DNA from: Gallionella sp.
GTDB taxonomy: Bacteria; Pseudomonadota; Gammaproteobacteria; Burkholderiales; Gallionellaceae
Length of the DNA stretch: 64,000 nt
NCBI GenBank assembly: GCA_030682375.1
Contig: JAUXOL010000011.1
Span: forward strand, 1-64,000
Direction: 5' to 3'
Below the pieces are notes generated by a model. That model made no database searches. It saw nothing but the letters and a program-made list of their open reading frames with translations, and was not told the DNA's origin. The translations under genes and the position numbers were made by a program. Below, piece by piece: positions 37,482 through 46,639 of this stretch. Each line of letters starts with the position of its first letter. Within the stretch, counting starts at the first letter, position 1.

Positions 37482-38810
37482 TCACGCGCCGCTTTCATCC
37501 TGATTCGGCAAGACCACACGCGCAACCAGCACTTTATCCACTCGATTCTTGTCCATATCCATCACCTCGAAACGGCAGTCGGCCACTTCGAAGTGGTCTG
37601 AAGCCATTGGGATACGGCCAAGTTCATGCATGACGAAACCGCCCAGTGTATTGAAGGCGTTCTCTTCTTCGCCGGGCAATTCTTCATCGATATCAAGCAC
37701 CGACTTCATACGCTCTATCGTTACACTGCCATCGATCAGCCATGATCCGTCTTCGCGCACGATAATGTCCTGATCTTCCGGAAGATCGGAAGAAGGCAAT
37801 TCCCCGACGATAGAGGTCAGCACATCGGTCAACGTAACCAGACCCTGCAATTCACCATACTCGTCCACGATCAACGCGCATTGTTGCCGAGCTTTGCGGA
37901 AATTTTCGAGCAGATGCGTGGTCGTCACACCCTCCGGCACATACAACGGCGGACGCAAAGACAGATCGACCGCGATCTGCCTTCCTGCCAGAGCATCTTT
38001 CAGGATGTCGGCCGTGCGCAATATACCCACGATATGATCCAGTCCATCGCGGCAAACGACGATGCGCGTGTAAGGGCTCTCGGCAATCCGGTTACGGATC
38101 ACGTCTTCGGGTTCGTCCAGGTCCAGCACGTAAATGTCATTACGGTGCGTCATGATTGCCCCGATACGCTGCTCGTCAAGACGCAACACGTTGGAAACGA
38201 TGGCCTGTTCGCTCTCATGGAATACGCCCGCCTCGGAACCTTGCTCCATCAGCACCTTGATCTCTTCATCGGTGACAGGCGGCTCCCCTTGGCGAACCGC
38301 GCCCAGCATGCGCAGCAAAAAACTCGAAGAAGCCGAAAGCGACCAGACCAGAGGACGGGTGATCCGGGCCAGCATATTCATCGGCGGCGCGATCAACGAT
38401 GCGGTTTTTTCCGGGGCCAGCAATCCCAGCTGCTTGGGAACCAGCTCCCCGATAACGACAGAAAAATACGTCAAACCCACGACAACTATCGTCATCGCCG
38501 CGCCTCTGGCGTAAGGCTCCAGCAACGGAAAACCGGAAATCCACACAGTCAGCGGGTCGGCCAATGCGGTTTCTCCGATGGCGCCGCTCAAAATGCCTAC
38601 AGTGGTAATTCCTACCTGAACGGTAGAAAGAAAAGTGGAGGGTTCGTTACTTAGTTGAAGCGCCGATTGCGCTCCTGGGCTATCGTCATCGGCCAGCTTT
38701 TGCAAACGAGCCTTGCGAGAAGACACTACGGCGATTTCCGACATCGCCAAAACGCCATTCAGAAGAATTAAAAACAGAAGTAATACTATGTCCACTACAG
38801 AGTCGCCCAT
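37482..38810 (-). CDS. Hemolysin-like CNNM/CBS/CorC-domain membrane protein
   Basis: A 442-residue protein: DUF21/CNNM transmembrane domain (about 1-195, with SSRKARLQKLADDDSPGA and ELVPKQLGLLAPEKTA), a CBS pair (about 215-345, VLRLDEQRIGAIMTHR and ALIVDEYGELQGLVTLTDVL), and a C-terminal CorC_HlyC domain (DGSWLIDGSVTIERM, FNTLGGFVMHELGRIP). The family is linked to magnesium or cobalt transport. It is convergent with rlmL; the 122 bp between hold nothing I recognise. Confidence 0.92.
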   Translation of the reverse strand: MGDSVVDIVLLLFLILLNGVLAMSEIAVVSSRKARLQKLADDDSPGAQSALQLSNEPSTFLSTVQVGITTVGILSGAIGETALADPLTVWISGFPLLEPYARGAAMTIVVVGLTYFSVVIGELVPKQLGLLAPEKTASLIAPPMNMLARITRPLVWSLSASSSFLLRMLGAVRQGEPPVTDEEIKVLMEQGSEAGVFHESEQAIVSNVLRLDEQRIGAIMTHRNDIYVLDLDEPEDVIRNRIAESPYTRIVVCRDGLDHIVGILRTADILKDALAGRQIAVDLSLRPPLYVPEGVTTTHLLENFRKARQQCALIVDEYGELQGLVTLTDVLTSIVGELPSSDLPEDQDIIVREDGSWLIDGSVTIERMKSVLDIDEELPGEEENAFNTLGGFVMHELGRIPMASDHFEVADCRFEVMDMDKNRVDKVLVARVVLPNQDESGA

Positions 38811-38909
38811 CGCCGTTTGGCGCGCGAACCAGGATTAATAAGGTTTTGATTTTAACACTTTAACTACGCCCACCGAAGTTGACTGTAGTAGCCATGCGGC
38901 ATCCCCAGT

Positions 38910-38937
38910 GACAAACCGCGCTGATGCGCGGCTTGTC
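38910..38937 (-). terminator. Hairpin downstream of pilU
   Basis: GACAA.CCGCGC and GCGCGG.TTGTC form a 12-bp stem with one mismatch and a 4-nt loop 20 bp after the pilU stop. The T run is absent, so termination may be weak or Rho-dependent. The region 38811-38957 has no other visible features. Confidence 0.45.
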
Positions 38938-38957
38938 CTTGCGGGAGTATGTCGATG

Positions 38958-40094
38958 TCAGGTCAGCTTCAGATGATCCGTGCCGCTCATCACATCGCGG
39001 TCGCCGCCCAGCTTGCTCTCCAGCTTGATGCGCAGGCGCAGGTCGTTGACCGAGTCGGCGTTCTTCAACGCCTCTTCGTAAGCGATTGCTCCCGACTCGT
39101 ACAGGTTGAACAGCGCACCGTCGAAGGTCTCCATGCCGAGTTCGCGCGACTTGGCCATGACTTCCTTGATCGCATGCACCTCGCCCTTGAAGATCAGGTC
39201 GGCGATCAGCGGCGAGTTCAGCAGGATCTCGATGGCCGCCGCGCGTCCGGCGCCGTCCTTCTTCGGGATCAGGCGTTGCGAGATCAGTGCCTTGATGTTC
39301 AGCGACAAGTCCATCAGCAACTGCTCGCGACGCTCTTCCGGGAAGAAGTTGATGATACGGTCCAGCGCCTGGTTCGCGCTGTTGGCGTGCAGCGTGGCCA
39401 TGCACAGGTGGCCGGTCTCGGCGAACGCCACAGCGTATTCCATCGTTTCGCGGTCGCGGATCTCGCCGATCAGGATCACGTCCGGCGCCTGGCGCAGCGT
39501 GTTCTTCAACGCGTTGTGCCAGTTCTCGGTATCCACGCCGACCTCGCGGTGGGTGATGATGCAGTTGGCATGCTCGTGCACGTACTCGACCGGGTCTTCG
39601 ATGGTGATGATGTGGCCGTAACTGTTCTTGTTGCGATGCCCGATCATGCCGGCCAGCGTGGTGGACTTGCCCGAGCCGGTACCGCCGACCAGGATCACCA
39701 GGCCGCGCTTGGTCATCACGATGTCCTTTAGGACTTCAGGCATACCCATCTGATCGAGATCGGGGATCTTGGTGGTGATGGTGCGCAGCACCATGCCGAC
39801 GCGCTGCTGCTGCATGAAGATGTTCACGCGGAAGCGCCCGATGCCCGGCGGGCTGATCGCGAAGTTGCATTCGTGCGTCGCCTCGAACTCGGCGGCTTGC
39901 CGGTCGTTCATGATCGCGCGCGCCAGCTCCTGGGTGTGCACCGAAGTCAGTGTCTGGTTCGACACCGGCGTCATCTTGCCGTCCACCTTGAATGCCGGGG
40001 GAAAGCCCGAAGTGATGAACAAGTCTGACGCCTTCTTGCTGATCATTCCGCGCAACAAATTGTGGATCAGCTCGGTGGCCTGGTCTCTTTCCAT
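38958..40094 (-). CDS. pilU: Type IV pilus retraction ATPase PilU
   Basis: A 378-residue secretion ATPase of the PilT family. VGGTGSGKSTTLA is the Walker A near 135; ITIEDPVEYVHEH, HREVGVDTENWHNAL, ILIGEIRDRETMEYAV and FAETGHLCMATLHANSA follow. Length and the C-terminal extension (GGDRDVMSGTDHLKLT) fit PilU rather than PilT. It sits 31 bp downstream of pilT and is probably cotranscribed. Confidence 0.95.
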   Translation of the reverse strand: MERDQATELIHNLLRGMISKKASDLFITSGFPPAFKVDGKMTPVSNQTLTSVHTQELARAIMNDRQAAEFEATHECNFAISPPGIGRFRVNIFMQQQRVGMVLRTITTKIPDLDQMGMPEVLKDIVMTKRGLVILVGGTGSGKSTTLAGMIGHRNKNSYGHIITIEDPVEYVHEHANCIITHREVGVDTENWHNALKNTLRQAPDVILIGEIRDRETMEYAVAFAETGHLCMATLHANSANQALDRIINFFPEERREQLLMDLSLNIKALISQRLIPKKDGAGRAAAIEILLNSPLIADLIFKGEVHAIKEVMAKSRELGMETFDGALFNLYESGAIAYEEALKNADSVNDLRLRIKLESKLGGDRDVMSGTDHLKLT

Positions 40095-40125
40095 GGGATA
40101 CCTCTATGAATTCGATGCGGGCGAA

Positions 40126-41169
40126 TCAGCCCGGGAACAGATCCTTGTTGGCAGCCTTGCTGCGCGCCTCGGCCGGGGTGACGACGTTGTTCTTCACCAA
40201 GGTGGTCAGGCACTGGTCCAGCGTCTGCATGCCCATGCCCTGGCCGGTCTGGATGGCCGAATACATCTGCGGCACCTTGGCCTCGCGGATCAGGTTACGG
40301 ATCGCCGGGGTACAGATCATGATCTCGTGCGCCGCGACGCGGCCCGAGCCGTCCTTGGTCTTCAGCAGAGACTGCGAGATCACCGCGCGCAGGGATTCGG
40401 ACAACATCGCGCGCACCATCTCCTTCTCGTCCGCCGGGAACACGTCGATGATACGGTCGATGGTCTTCGCCGCCGAGCTGGTGTGCAGCGTGCCGAACAC
40501 CAGGTGGCCGGTCTCGGCCGCCGACATCGCCAGACGGATGGTTTCGAGGTCGCGCATTTCGCCGACCAGGATCACGTCCGGGTCTTCGCGCAACGCGCTG
40601 CGCAGCGCGTTCTGGAACGACAGCGTATGAGGGCCGACCTCGCGCTGGTTGATCAGGCATTTCTTCGATTCGTGCACGAATTCGATCGGGTCCTCAACGG
40701 TGAGGATATGGCCCATCTCGTTCTCGTTGATATGGTTGACCATCGCCGCCAGCGTCGTCGATTTACCGGAGCCGGTGGGGCCGGTCACCAGCACCATGCC
40801 GCGCGGGAACTCGGAGATGCTCTTGAATATGGGTGGGCACTTCAGGTCTTCCAGCGACAGGATCTTGGAGGGAATGGTGCGCATCACCGCTGCAGCGCCG
40901 CGGTTCTGCACGAAGGCGTTGACGCGGAAACGCGCCAGACCGGGAACCTCGAACGAGAAGTCGACCTCCTTGTTCTCCTCGTAGAACTTGCGCTGGCCAT
41001 CGTTCATGATGTCGTACACCAGCGCGTGGACTTCCTTGTGCTCCATCGCCGGCAGGTTGATGCGGCGCATGTCGCCATGCACGCGGATCATCGGCGGCAG
41101 TCCGGCGGAAAGATGCAGGTCGGAAGCCTTGTTCTTGACGCCGAAGGCGAGCAGCTCGGTGATATCCAT
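40126..41169 (-). CDS. pilT: Twitching motility ATPase PilT
   Basis: A 347-residue hexameric ATPase that retracts type IV pili. It starts MDITELLAFGVKNKASDLHLSAGLPPMIRVHGD. Motifs: TGPTGSGKSTTLAAM, the Asp box LTVEDPIEFVHE, the Walker B VILVGEMRDLETIRLA and the His box AETGHLVFGTLHT. The ATG at 41169 is confirmed by this usual start. It is divergent from yggS with a 57-bp gap. Confidence 0.97.
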   Translation of the reverse strand: MDITELLAFGVKNKASDLHLSAGLPPMIRVHGDMRRINLPAMEHKEVHALVYDIMNDGQRKFYEENKEVDFSFEVPGLARFRVNAFVQNRGAAAVMRTIPSKILSLEDLKCPPIFKSISEFPRGMVLVTGPTGSGKSTTLAAMVNHINENEMGHILTVEDPIEFVHESKKCLINQREVGPHTLSFQNALRSALREDPDVILVGEMRDLETIRLAMSAAETGHLVFGTLHTSSAAKTIDRIIDVFPADEKEMVRAMLSESLRAVISQSLLKTKDGSGRVAAHEIMICTPAIRNLIREAKVPQMYSAIQTGQGMGMQTLDQCLTTLVKNNVVTPAEARSKAANKDLFPG

Positions 41170-41226
41170 ATATAATCTTTCCCGTTCAATGGTGCGGCCT
41201 GGAAGGCTGCAAGAGTCCGCCGGATT

Positions 41227-41928
41227 ATGACAACAATCGCTTCCAACATGCAAGCCGTGCGCGCCGCGATAGCGGATGCGGCAGAAACTTGCGGGCGCGC
41301 GCCGCAGGACATCGAGCTGCTGGCGGTCAGCAAGACCTTCTCCGCCGACGCGGTGCGCGAGGCCTATGACGCCGGACAGCGCCTTTTCGGCGAGAATTAC
41401 GTGCAGGAAGGCCTGGACAAGATCGCCGCGTTGCAGGACCTGCAGATAGCGTGGCATTTCATCGGCCCGATCCAGAGCAACAAGACACGCCCCATCGCCG
41501 AGCACTTCAACTGGGTGCACGGCATCGAGCGGCTGAAGATCGCCGAACGGCTGTCGGCGCAACGTCCCGCCGGACTGCCGCCGCTGCAGGTCTGCCTGCA
41601 GGTGAACGTCAGCGGCGAGGCCAGCAAGAGCGGCGTCACGCCGGACGAGGCCGAAACACTGGCGCACGACATCGCCGCATTGCCGAATCTGCATTTGCGC
41701 GGCCTGATGACCGTACCCGCGCCCAGCGACGATATCGCGGAACAGCGCGCCGCGTTCGCACAATTGCGCGTATTGTTCGAGCGGCTGAAGCGGGATGGAC
41801 TGCAGCTCGACACGCTGTCTATGGGCATGTCGCACGACTTCCCCGCTGCCATCGCCGAAGGCGCGACCTTGGTGCGCATCGGCTCGGCCATCTTCGGCAA
41901 CCGTATCTATCACAAGGAAACAACATGA
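41227..41928 (+). CDS. yggS: PLP homeostasis protein, YggS family
   Basis: A 233-residue pyridoxal-phosphate-binding TIM barrel without known catalysis, involved in PLP and amino-acid balance. ELLAVSKTFSADAVREAYDAGQRLFGENYVQEGLDK contains the PLP Lys; WHFIGPIQSNKT and SMGMSHDFPAAIAEGATLVRIGSAIFG are the other family motifs. It overlaps proC by ATGA at 41925-41928. Confidence 0.95.
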   Translation: MTTIASNMQAVRAAIADAAETCGRAPQDIELLAVSKTFSADAVREAYDAGQRLFGENYVQEGLDKIAALQDLQIAWHFIGPIQSNKTRPIAEHFNWVHGIERLKIAERLSAQRPAGLPPLQVCLQVNVSGEASKSGVTPDEAETLAHDIAALPNLHLRGLMTVPAPSDDIAEQRAAFAQLRVLFERLKRDGLQLDTLSMGMSHDFPAAIAEGATLVRIGSAIFGNRIYHKETT

Positions 41929-42737
41929 ATATCTGCTTCATCGGCGGCGGCAACATGGCGACCGCATTGATCGGCGGCCTGGTCGGCAAGGGCTACGACG
42001 CGGGTCAAATCAACGTGGTCGAGATCAACCCGGACAACCGTGCGCTGCTTCAGACAAAGTTCGGCGTGCGCACCACGGACAACCTCGCCAAGGGCGTGGC
42101 CGACAGCGATGTCGTCGTGCTCGCGGTGAAACCGCAACAATTGCGCGAGGTGGCGCAACAGTTGGCCGCACTGCTCGACGGCCAGTTGCTGATCTCCATC
42201 GCCGCCGGCATACGCGCGGGCGATCTCGCGCGCTGGGCGGGCAGCCAGGCCGTGGTGCGCGCCATGCCCAACACCCCCGCGCTGGTGCAGAGCGGCATGA
42301 CCGGGTTGTACGCGCTGTCGGCGGTGGGCAAGACTCAACGCGAACAGGCGCAGGACATACTCGCGGCGGTGGGTGAAACCCTGTGGGTGCAGGACGAAGC
42401 AATGCTGGATGCGGTCACCGCTATCTCCGGCAGCGGTCCGGCCTATGTGTTCTATTTCATCGAGGCGATGCAGAAAGCGGGACAGGAGCTGGGTTTCAGC
42501 GCCGACGACGCGCGCCGCTTGAGCCTCGCCACTTTCCTCGGCGCGAGCAAACTGGCATCTTCCAGCGACGAGGAGCCCGGTGTGCTGCGCGCGCGCGTGA
42601 CCTCGAAGAACGGCACCACCGAGCGCGCCTTGCTGAGCATGGCTGCTGACCATGTCGACGAGCACATCGCACGGGCGGCGAAGGCCGCCGCCGACCGAGC
42701 CAAGGAAATGGGCGACGAACTGGGAGCACAACAATGA
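41925..42737 (+). CDS. proC: Pyrroline-5-carboxylate reductase
   Basis: ProC reduces pyrroline-5-carboxylate to proline. The 270-residue protein has the N-terminal FIGGGNMATALIGGLVGKG, VLAVKPQQL, VRAMPNTPALVQSGMTGLYA and ISGSGPAYVFYFIEAM, with SKNGTTERAL near the end. Start ATG overlaps the yggS stop; the stop overlaps the yggT start (ATGA). It is part of the conserved yggS-proC-yggT-yggU set. Confidence 0.97.
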   Translation: MNICFIGGGNMATALIGGLVGKGYDAGQINVVEINPDNRALLQTKFGVRTTDNLAKGVADSDVVVLAVKPQQLREVAQQLAALLDGQLLISIAAGIRAGDLARWAGSQAVVRAMPNTPALVQSGMTGLYALSAVGKTQREQAQDILAAVGETLWVQDEAMLDAVTAISGSGPAYVFYFIEAMQKAGQELGFSADDARRLSLATFLGASKLASSSDEEPGVLRARVTSKNGTTERALLSMAADHVDEHIARAAKAAADRAKEMGDELGAQQ

Positions 42738-43303
42738 TGAGCGAAGGCCTGATTTTCCTGTTCGACATGCTGCTGCAGCCGTTCGCGGCGATTCTGCTGT
42801 TCCGCTTCCACGCGGTCTGGCTGCGTACGCCTATGCGCAACCCCATAGGCGAATTCATCATGGCGATCACCGACTTTCTGGTGTTGCCACTGCGCAAGCG
42901 CCTCCCCGCGTTCGCCGGACTCGACAGCGCGACGCTGCTGCTCGCGCTGCTGGCCGAGTTGCTCTATCTGAGCGCGCTGTACATGGTGCAGGGCGATTTG
43001 TCGCACGGCTTCCCGCTGGTCGGATTGCTGGCGCTGGCTGCGGTCAAGCTGCTCAAGATCAGCGTGTACCTGCTGATGGCCGCGGTATTCGCGCAGGCGA
43101 TCCTGTCCTGGGTGAATCCACATTCGACGGTCGCCCCGCTGCTATCCTCGGTCACCGACCGCTTCTTGGGTCCTATCCGCAAGGTTGTGCCGCTGATGGG
43201 CAGCTTCGACCTGTCGCCGCTGCTGCTGTTCATCGTCTGCCAGCTGATCGTCATCGTCCCCATCAGTGCGCTGGAGCGCATGACCCTGGGCCTGTTTTTC
43301 TGA
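42734..43303 (+). CDS. yggT: YggT family membrane protein
   Basis: A 189-residue protein with two YggT repeats, each with two hydrophobic segments; ILLFRFHAVWLRTPMRNPIGEFIMAITDFLVLPLRKRLP and AQAILSWVNPHSTVAPLLSSVTDRFLGPIRKVVP carry the family signature (P.RN...FI..T.P...PLR..IP). The function is not clear; the family has been linked to membrane proteins for osmotic balance. Confidence 0.92.
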   Translation: MMSEGLIFLFDMLLQPFAAILLFRFHAVWLRTPMRNPIGEFIMAITDFLVLPLRKRLPAFAGLDSATLLLALLAELLYLSALYMVQGDLSHGFPLVGLLALAAVKLLKISVYLLMAAVFAQAILSWVNPHSTVAPLLSSVTDRFLGPIRKVVPLMGSFDLSPLLLFIVCQLIVIVPISALERMTLGLFF

Positions 43304-43304
43304 C

Positions 43305-43595
43305 ATGGCGGACTGGCATCGCCGCAACGGCGAAGTCCTGACGCTGACGCTGCATATCCAGCCGGGCGCGAAGCGTAGCGAACTCGCCGGATTGCACGGC
43401 GAGGCGCTGAAGATCAGGCTGGCTGCGCCGCCGGTCGAGGGCCGTGCCAACGAGGCACTGTTGAAATTCATCGCGGGATTGTTCGACGTGCCGGTGCGGC
43501 AGGTGGAGCTGAAGCAGGGCAGCCAGTCGCGCCACAAGGTGGTAGCAATAAGCGGCAGCACGGTCGATCCGCAGCAACTGCTCGAACCGCAATAA
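43305..43595 (+). CDS. yggU: DUF167 (YggU) family protein
   Basis: A 96-residue cytoplasmic protein with the DUF167 signature: LTLHIQPGAKRSELAGLHGEALKIRLAAPPVEGRANEALLKFIA. It begins 1 bp after yggT and ends the operon at a bidirectional terminator. No biochemical function is known. Confidence 0.92.
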   Translation: MADWHRRNGEVLTLTLHIQPGAKRSELAGLHGEALKIRLAAPPVEGRANEALLKFIAGLFDVPVRQVELKQGSQSRHKVVAISGSTVDPQQLLEPQ

Positions 43596-43621
43596 AAAAG
43601 CCGGCTTGCGCCGGCTTTTTT
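43594..43621. terminator. Bidirectional intrinsic terminator
   Basis: AAAAAAGCCGGC and GCCGGCTTTTTT flank a TTGC loop. It follows the yggU stop and faces the end of the carbonic anhydrase gene, so it can serve both convergent transcripts. Confidence 0.92.
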
Positions 43622-43643
43622 ATTTCTGCAGCTAAATCAGTTT

Positions 43644-44366
43644 TTAGTGATGCGCGCTGCCGTGATCCGCCTTGGCGGCCGGAGCCGGCATGTTGCGCAG
43701 CTTGGCCGGGTCGGTCTCGCCGTTGATGTTGATGATGTTCAGCTTGCCCGCACCCTTCTTCATGTCATCGGCGAAGTCATACACCGCGCCCACGACCAGC
43801 AGTTGGCCGGCCTTCACTTGCTCGGCCCATTCTTTCATCGCAGCGGCAACCTGGTTGTTGACGTTGGTCTTCACGCCATCGATGTTCGCGCCGCCCTTGG
43901 CGATGCTGATAGTGTCCAGCTCCTTCTTGATAGGCTCTTCCAGAGTGGAATAATCGCCGCCCGCAGCAGCGATCGCGCCGCACTTGGAGTGGCCGACGAA
44001 GATCAGCAGCGAGGAAGCGAGGTGGTTAACGCCGTATTGCACGGAACCCTTGGAAGTCGCCAGCTGGTTGCCGATGTTGCGCACCATGAACAGGTCGCCT
44101 TCAGGCGTCTTGTCCAGCATGTTGGTGTGAACGCGCGAATCGGAACAGGTCACCACGGTTGCGCGCGGGGTCTGCCCCTTGGACAGTTCCTTGAAGAACG
44201 CGGTGCCCTTTGCAGCTGCATATGCGTCTTGGTCTGCCTGGATCTCCTTGATGAAGGCCTGTGCTACGGCGGCGTCGCCGGCATGATGCTCGCCGCTGGC
44301 GTGGGCTGCGAAAGGCGTAACGAATGCTGCGGCGGCCAGCAGAACCGCGAATTGCTTCTTGAACAT
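43644..44366 (-). CDS. Periplasmic beta-class carbonic anhydrase
   Basis: A 240-residue protein with a Sec signal (FKKQFAVLLAAAAFVTPFAAHA, cut after AHA) and a beta-carbonic anhydrase domain. The zinc ligands are visible in TCSDSRVHTN (Cys, Asp) and FVGHSKCGAIAAAG (His, Cys). It would hydrate CO2 in the periplasm. The C-terminus ends in a His-containing tail (KADHGSAHH) and the N-terminus has another (SGEHHAGD). The start at 44366 follows GGGGAGA; an ATG at 44447 would put a long non-signal stretch in front. Transcribed alone. Confidence 0.9.
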   Translation of the reverse strand: MFKKQFAVLLAAAAFVTPFAAHASGEHHAGDAAVAQAFIKEIQADQDAYAAAKGTAFFKELSKGQTPRATVVTCSDSRVHTNMLDKTPEGDLFMVRNIGNQLATSKGSVQYGVNHLASSLLIFVGHSKCGAIAAAGGDYSTLEEPIKKELDTISIAKGGANIDGVKTNVNNQVAAAMKEWAEQVKAGQLLVVGAVYDFADDMKKGAGKLNIININGETDPAKLRNMPAPAAKADHGSAHH

Positions 44367-44450
44367 ACTTTTCTCCCCGAAACGGTATTTTTGAAATGCG
44401 TCAGAAACGCGGACGTAGTCTAGCAGACCGCCGCTATTAACGCGCAACCC

Positions 44451-45905
44451 CTACATCAGGATGACATCGTATTGTTCCTGGGTGTACATGGTCTCGACCT
44501 GCATCGATATCGGCTTGCCGATGAAATCGGAAAGCTGCGCCAGCGCCTGCGATTCCTCGTCAAGGAACAGATCGATGACTTGCTGCGAGGCGAGGATGCG
44601 GTATTCGCGCGCGTTGAACTGGCGCGCCTCGCGCACGATCTCGCGCAGGATCTCGTAGCACACGGTCTGGGCCGTCTTCACCTCGCCTCGCCCCTGGCAA
44701 GTCGGGCAGGATTCGCACAGCACATGGGCGAGGCTCTCGCGGGTACGCTTGCGCGTCATCTCCACCAGACCCAGCGACGAGAAACCGTTGACGCTGACGC
44801 GCGTATGGTCGCGTGCCAGCGCCTTCTTGAATTCGTCCAGCACCGCATCGCGGTGCTCCTGCGTATCCATGTCGATGAAGTCGCAGATGATAATGCCGCC
44901 GAGGTTGCGCAAACGCAGCTGGCGGGCGATGACCTGGGTGGCTTCGAGATTGGTCTTGAATATCGTGTCGTCAAAGTTGCGCAGCCCGACGAAACCGCCG
45001 GTATTCACGTCGACTGTGGTCATCGCCTCGGTCTGGTCGATGATCAGGTAGCCGCCGGACTTCAGGTCCACGCGCTTTGACAGCGCGCGTTCGATCTCCT
45101 CCTCGACGCCGTAGAGATCGAACAAAGGACGCACGCCGGGATAATGCTCCAGCCGCTCCAGCGCACCCTGGTTGTAGTCCCCGGCGAACTCCTGCATCTT
45201 CTGGAAGGTGCTGCGCGAATCGACCAGGATGCGCGCTGTATCCTGCGTGACGAAATCTCGCAGCACGCGCAGGCTGATGCCCAGTTCGCGGTACAGCAAT
45301 TGCGGCGCGCCTGCGGTCTGTGCGGCGGACTTCAGATTGCTCCACAGCTTGTCGAGATAGCGGATGTCGGCATCGAAATCCGGATCGGTCGCCGCCTCGG
45401 CGACGGTACGGATGATGTAACCGCCCTTGTGGTCCTCCGGCAGCGCAGCCTGCAGCCGCGCGCGCAGCGCATCGCGCTGCTCGACGCTCTCGATGCGCTG
45501 CGACACGCCGACATGCGTCTCCTGCGGCAGATACACCAGCAGCCGTCCGGCGATGCTGATCTGGGTGGACAGGCGCGCACCCTTGGTGCCGATAGGCTCC
45601 TTGATGACTTGCACCATCAGCGTCTGCCCGTCGGACAGGACTTTCTCGATTGGCTTGGGCTCGACGCCTTCGCCGCCGTTGCCCCAGATGTCGGCGACAT
45701 GCAGGAAGGCCGACCGCTCCAGGCCGATATCGATGAACGCCGACTGCATGCCCGGCAGCACGCGCTTGACGCGTCCGAGATAGACGTTGCTGACGATACC
45801 CCGGCTGCCGCTGCGCTCGATATGCAGGTCCTGCACCACGCCGAGCTGCATCACCGCGACACGCGTTTCCTGCGGGGTGACGTTGATCAGTATTTCTTCT
45901 GACAT
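44451..45905 (-). CDS. rng: Ribonuclease G
   Basis: A 484-residue endoribonuclease that matures 16S rRNA 5' ends. It begins MSEEILINVTPQETRVAVMQLG; the S1 domain follows (GIVSNVYLGRVKRVLPGMQSAFIDIGLERSAFLH); the catalytic region has IICDFIDMD and VDVNTGGFVG. The zinc-link is CESCPTCQGRG near 400. Length and lack of a long C-terminal scaffold region mark RNase G rather than RNase E. It lies 2 bp after maf. Confidence 0.96.
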   Translation of the reverse strand: MSEEILINVTPQETRVAVMQLGVVQDLHIERSGSRGIVSNVYLGRVKRVLPGMQSAFIDIGLERSAFLHVADIWGNGGEGVEPKPIEKVLSDGQTLMVQVIKEPIGTKGARLSTQISIAGRLLVYLPQETHVGVSQRIESVEQRDALRARLQAALPEDHKGGYIIRTVAEAATDPDFDADIRYLDKLWSNLKSAAQTAGAPQLLYRELGISLRVLRDFVTQDTARILVDSRSTFQKMQEFAGDYNQGALERLEHYPGVRPLFDLYGVEEEIERALSKRVDLKSGGYLIIDQTEAMTTVDVNTGGFVGLRNFDDTIFKTNLEATQVIARQLRLRNLGGIIICDFIDMDTQEHRDAVLDEFKKALARDHTRVSVNGFSSLGLVEMTRKRTRESLAHVLCESCPTCQGRGEVKTAQTVCYEILREIVREARQFNAREYRILASQQVIDLFLDEESQALAQLSDFIGKPISMQVETMYTQEQYDVILM

Positions 45906-45907
45906 TG

Positions 45908-46528
45908 CTATATCGCCGGATAGTCGAAACGGCGCAGCAGTTCGACTGTCTCGAACAGCGGCAGGCCCATCACGCCGGAATAGCTGCCGGAGATATGTTC
46001 GATGAATGCGCCGGCATGGCCCTGTATCGCATAACCGCCTGCCTTGTCGGCATACTCGTGGGTACGCAGATAAGCGTTGATACGTTCATCGGAAAGCTTC
46101 GCGAAGCGCACCGTGGAAACGGACACGACCTGCTCGATATGCTCGCCCATCGCGATCGCGACCGCAGTCAGGACACGGTGCTCCTTGCCGGAAAGCTTGC
46201 GCAGCATCTCGCCGGCGTGCTCGGCATTCTCCGGCTTGCCGAATATTTCGCCGTCCAGTGCCACGGTCGTATCCGCGGCCAGCACCGGGAACGGCGGCAG
46301 GTTGCGCATACGCGACGCGCCATACCCTCCCTCCGCCTTGGTCTGGCAGACTCGGCGCACATAGTCTTCCGGCTGCTCGCCGGAGTGCGGCGTCTCGTCG
46401 ATGTCCACGCTGCGACCGGGGCTGGAGCGCAGCAGCAGCAACTCGAAATTGATGCCGACCTGCTTCAGCAACTCGCGGCGGCGTGGGCTTTGCGAGGCAA
46501 GATAGATACGAGGCTTGACGATACTCAT
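45908..46528 (-). CDS. Maf-type nucleoside triphosphate pyrophosphatase
   Basis: A 206-residue Maf protein. IYLASQSPRRRELLKQVGINFELL is the N-terminal signature; VLAADTTVALDGEIFGKPEN carries the catalytic Asp; GGYAIQGHAGAFIEHISGSYSGVMGLPL is the C-terminal motif. Maf enzymes hydrolyse dTTP, UTP and modified nucleotides and may act in division control. It follows rlmH after a 111-bp gap with purine/pyrimidine arms and precedes rng by 2 bp. Confidence 0.93.
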   Translation of the reverse strand: MSIVKPRIYLASQSPRRRELLKQVGINFELLLLRSSPGRSVDIDETPHSGEQPEDYVRRVCQTKAEGGYGASRMRNLPPFPVLAADTTVALDGEIFGKPENAEHAGEMLRKLSGKEHRVLTAVAIAMGEHIEQVVSVSTVRFAKLSDERINAYLRTHEYADKAGGYAIQGHAGAFIEHISGSYSGVMGLPLFETVELLRRFDYPAI

Positions 46529-46539
46529 GGTTGAACCTT

Positions 46540-46636
46540 TACGAGAAGGGCAAAGGGAAAAGGGACCGCGCCTGCGGCGCTCAAGGGTAACGGCCGCGCA
46601 GCGGCCTTCCCTTCCCCCTTCTCTCCTCTCCCTTCC
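46540..46636. repeat. Purine-rich and pyrimidine-rich arms around a GC-rich centre
   Basis: A run of GA-rich sequence (GAGAAGGGCAAAGGGAAAAG near 46541) faces a CT-rich run (46603-46636), with GCGCCTGCGGCGC and GGCCGCGCAGCGGCC stems between. The arms are mostly complementary, so the transcript could form a long imperfect hairpin. Simple-sequence character is clear, function is not. Confidence 0.45.
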
Positions 46637-46639
46637 CTG

